NCBI GenBank assembly: GCA_035639875.1
Contig: DASQXE010000095.1
Coordinates: 1 to 8,761 of the forward strand
Origin: JAIBJP01 sp035639875
GTDB lineage: Bacteria; Actinomycetota; Thermoleophilia; Gaiellales; Gaiellaceae
DNA: 8,761 bases
Direction of reading: 5' to 3'
Made by a program: the position numbers and the translations under genes. Of this stretch, positions 7,263 to 8,761 are shown in pieces (positions within the stretch are counted from its first letter, which is position 1; every line of letters starts with the position of its first letter). Below the pieces are notes generated by a model. The model worked only from the letters and a program-made list of their open reading frames with translations, was not told where the DNA came from and made no database searches.

Positions 7263-7272
7263 CACCTCTCCT
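7263..7272 (-). promoter_or_regulatory. Strong Shine-Dalgarno of the exported-protein gene
   Basis: On the minus strand AGGAGAGGTG runs from 7272 to 7263. The AGGAG core ends 7 bases before the ATG at 7260. It is the best ribosome site in the window and decides this start over the in-frame upstream extension. Confidence 0.85.
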
Positions 7273-7299
7273 CCCCGGGACTGCGACTGAAGCACCTCG

Positions 7300-7328
7300 A
7301 TAGTCCCACCGAGCGCCGCGCGGGTCAA
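7300..7328 (-). promoter_or_regulatory. Candidate promoter of the exported-protein gene
   Basis: On the minus strand TTGACC (7328 to 7323) matches the -35 consensus in five of six bases. A weak -10, GACTAT (7305 to 7300), lies 17 bp downstream. The predicted start near 7293 leaves a leader of about 33 nt containing the Shine-Dalgarno. The -35 falls within a short palindrome, CGGGT-CA-ACCCG (7321-7332), which could be an operator or chance. The gene could instead be read through from the tRNA. Confidence 0.4.
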
Positions 7329-7342
7329 CCCGGAACCGGAGA

Positions 7343-7415
7343 TGCGCCTGGCAGGAATCGAACCTGCGACCTTGCGCTCCGGAGGCGCACGCTCTATCCC
7401 CTGAGCTACAGGCGC
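7343..7415 (-). tRNA. tRNA-Arg (anticodon CCG)
   Basis: A full cloverleaf folds from the minus strand. The acceptor stem GCGCCTG pairs with CAGGCGC. The D arm GCTC/GAGC has loop AGGGGATA. The anticodon stem TGCGC/GCGCA encloses loop CTCCGGA, giving anticodon CCG at 7382 to 7380. The variable loop is 5 nt, and the T arm GCAGG/CCTGC has loop TTCGAAT. All stems pair without mismatch. The discriminator is A and CCA is not encoded. It reads CGG, a common arginine codon in GC-rich genomes. A TACACT box 10 bases upstream is a likely promoter. I see no attachment-site duplication or integrase next to it. Confidence 0.97.
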
Positions 7416-7424
7416 GGAGAGCCT

Positions 7425-7431
7425 TAGTGTA
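7425..7431. promoter_or_regulatory. Overlapping divergent -10 boxes shared by tRNA-Arg and the epimerase gene
   Basis: On the plus strand TAGTGT (7425-7430) ends 7 bases before the GTG at 7438, suiting a leaderless start. On the minus strand TACACT (7431 to 7426) ends 10 bases before the tRNA 5' end, predicting a 3-4 nt leader. Both hexamers fit TANNNT and share five base pairs. The -35 regions are unremarkable: the plus-strand one would lie inside the tRNA and the minus-strand one inside the epimerase gene. Confidence 0.5.
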
Positions 7432-7437
7432 CCGGGC

Positions 7438-8463
7438 GTGAGATTGACCTACCGGGCGGCGTCTCTGCCGCTCCGTGATCCGTTTGCCATCTCCCGCTCC
7501 ACGGTCGAGGAGGTCGAATCGGTCTTCGTGGAGGTCGAGCACGACGGCGTGGTCGGGCACGGGGAAGGGTCCCCAGAGGAGCACTTCGGCCAAAGCGTGG
7601 CCTCGGCGAGCGCTTTCCTCGACGTCGCCGAGGAGCTCCTCGGCGACGACCCGTTCGCGCTCGAGGGGATCGAGCGACGCTTCGCCGAATATCCAGACGA
7701 GCTCGCAGCGAAGGCGGCGGTCGATGCAGCCCTCCACGACCTCTGCGGGAAACTCGCCGGCCAGGCGGTGTGGCGCCTCCTGGGCGTCGAGCGCGCCGGC
7801 CCACCGACGTCCTGGACGATCTGGCTCGGCGATCCGGACGACATGGCGCGCCGCGCCGAAGCCATGGGTAAGCGGTTCCGCCGGCTCAAGCTCAAGCTCG
7901 GCGCCCGCGACGGCTTCGACGTCGAGCGTGTCCGCGCTGTCCGGCGCGTGACCGACCTTCCGCTCCAGGTGGACGTGAACGAGTACTGGGAGCTTGAAGA
8001 GGCGATCGAGAACGTCCAGGCCCTGGCCGCACTCGGCGTCCAGTACGTCGAGCAGCCGCTTCCCGCAGGCGATCCCGGAGCCGGGAAGCTGAAAGCCGCG
8101 TCACCGCTTCCGATCTTCGTCGACGAGGACTGCCACACCGCCGCCGACGTTCTCCATTGCGCCGAAATCGCGCACGGCGTGAACATGAAGCTGGCCAAGT
8201 CTGGCGGAATCCGCGAGGCCGTGCGGATCGCTCACACCGCCCGTGCGCTCGGCCTCGGCCTCATGCTCGGGTGCATGATCGAGTCGAGCGTGGGCATTGC
8301 CGCCGGCTGCCAGGTGGCCAGCCTCTGCGATCACGTCGATCTGGACGGCAACCTCCTCCTCGCGGACGATCCCTGGGAGGGCGTGGAGTTCGTGGACGGG
8401 GTGCAGCTCCCGTCGGAGCAGCCGGGTCTCGGTGTCAGAGAAGCGGTATCTCGTCTTAGCTGA
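7438..8463 (+). CDS. Dipeptide epimerase / N-acetyl-D-glutamate racemase-like protein (enolase superfamily)
   Basis: The 341-residue protein has an N-terminal capping domain and a TIM-like barrel of the muconate-lactonising subgroup. Visible catalytic parts are KLK (Lys151, Lys153), metal ligands Asp179 (VDVN), Glu205 (VEQPL) and Asp229 (VDED), the opposite base Lys254 (KLAKSGG), and a DLD motif at 301-303. The DLD corresponds to the DxD that holds the substrate amino group in L-Ala-D/L-Glu epimerases. All key residues are intact, so it should epimerise an alpha-carbon on a glutamate-like substrate in the cytosol. The neighbouring DUF1611 gene, overlapping by 32 bp, suggests the DgcA role (N-acetyl-D-Glu to N-acetyl-L-Glu) as a strong alternative to Ala-Glu dipeptide epimerase of murein recycling. 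The GTG at 7438 has no Shine-Dalgarno but lies 7 bases from a TAGTGT box. Family is certain; substrate is inferred. Confidence 0.93.
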   Translation: MRLTYRAASLPLRDPFAISRSTVEEVESVFVEVEHDGVVGHGEGSPEEHFGQSVASASAFLDVAEELLGDDPFALEGIERRFAEYPDELAAKAAVDAALHDLCGKLAGQAVWRLLGVERAGPPTSWTIWLGDPDDMARRAEAMGKRFRRLKLKLGARDGFDVERVRAVRRVTDLPLQVDVNEYWELEEAIENVQALAALGVQYVEQPLPAGDPGAGKLKAASPLPIFVDEDCHTAADVLHCAEIAHGVNMKLAKSGGIREAVRIAHTARALGLGLMLGCMIESSVGIAAGCQVASLCDHVDLDGNLLLADDPWEGVEFVDGVQLPSEQPGLGVREAVSRLS

Positions 8464-8761
8464 GGGCAAGGCGCTCGACCCGCATTACGGGAAGACCGCG
8501 CGCGGGGTCATTCTCTACGGGCCCCACCCGGTGACCGCCGTCGTCGACTCCGAACACGCCGGAGCCGACGTCGAGGGGATTCCGGTGGTCGCCACGGTCG
8601 AAGAAGGGCTCGCGCTCGAACCCAAGGCGAACGCAGCCCTCGTCGGCGTCGCCGTCGCCGGCGGTCGTCTGCCACCCGAGTGGCGCGCGCTCCTCCGCTC
8701 CGTCCTCGAGGCGGGCCTCGATCTCGAGTGCGGCATGCACGAGTTCCTCGCCGAGGATCCC
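8432..8761 (+). CDS. DUF1611 protein (DgcN-like N-acyltransferase), C-terminus beyond the right edge
   Basis: The 110 visible residues read as the N-terminal domain of DUF1611 proteins: a start like RYLVLAEGKALDPHYGKTA, then GVILYG, AVVDS and GIPVV, the signature GGRLPPEW (77-84) and GMHEFL (101-106). The P-loop-containing C-terminal domain lies past the window. One proteobacterial group, DgcN, has been described as a D-glutamate N-acetyltransferase acting with the racemase DgcA; here the epimerase-like gene is directly upstream and overlaps by 32 bp, the same partnership. I chose the GTG at 8432 because family similarity begins within three codons and no other start is nearby; a GGAG lies 13 bases upstream, rather far. 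Expression is probably coupled to the epimerase. DUF1611 call is confident; the acetyltransferase role in this lineage is inferred. Confidence 0.88.
   Translation, partial: MSEKRYLVLAEGKALDPHYGKTARGVILYGPHPVTAVVDSEHAGADVEGIPVVATVEEGLALEPKANAALVGVAVAGGRLPPEWRALLRSVLEAGLDLECGMHEFLAEDP

Noticed and set aside
7343..7415. tRNA as an integration site for a mobile element
   Set aside because: No integrase gene, no duplicated tRNA 3' end, and no composition change on either side.
7431..7458. Direct repeat ACCGGGCG 20 bp apart around the epimerase start
   Set aside because: Eight bases is too short to stand out, and the second copy encodes YRAA in the gene; no partner sites seen.
7261..7737. N-terminal extension of the exported-protein frame to an upstream start
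   Set aside because: It would run through the tRNA and the epimerase gene; the signal peptide and strong Shine-Dalgarno fix the start at 7260.

Overview
This GC-rich window is densely coded and has no phage or insertion-sequence genes. The organism is probably an actinobacterium, and the set of families suggests a Thermoleophilia-like soil or sediment lineage. That placement is inference from GC richness, GTG starts, apparent leaderless mRNAs with TANNNT -10 boxes, a cyclase-STAND-TPR giant protein and a secreted DUF11 protein. No phylogenetic marker is present apart from one tRNA.

Layout. Positions 1-2960 hold a minus-strand cluster that reads corA (Mg2+/Co2+ channel), a HIT-family nucleotide hydrolase/phosphorylase, an unrecognised 171-residue protein with one CxxC, and a phosphomannomutase/phosphoglucomutase that runs off the left edge. 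Spacing is tight (31 bp, a 4-bp GTGA overlap, 10 bp), so this is probably one operon. The mutase gene carries two related GC-rich palindromes read in frame in the linker between its first two domains. A 126-bp divergent intergenic region follows. Then comes a 1057-residue plus-strand gene (3087-6260) with an N-terminal zinc ribbon, a class III adenylate cyclase domain, an AfsR/LAL-like NTPase and a helical TPR-like tail.

A minus-strand gene for an exported, cysteine-rich DUF11 protein (6265-7260) converges on the cyclase gene with only 4 bp between the stops. Behind it lies a minus-strand tRNA-Arg(CCG) at 7343-7415. A heptamer at 7425-7431 reads as a -10 box on both strands and could fire both the tRNA and the rightward genes. 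On the right, an enolase-superfamily dipeptide epimerase-like gene (7438-8463) overlaps the start of a DUF1611 gene cut by the window end. This pair matches the partnership described for DgcA (N-acetyl-D-glutamate racemase) and DgcN (D-glutamate N-acetyltransferase), so a D-glutamate or peptidoglycan-peptide salvage route is the best guess for this end.

The items most worth a second look are the in-frame palindromic repeats in the mutase gene, the shared divergent -10 at the tRNA, the domain chain of the cyclase gene, and the epimerase-DUF1611 pair. I found no CRISPR array, insertion sequence, riboswitch or origin.
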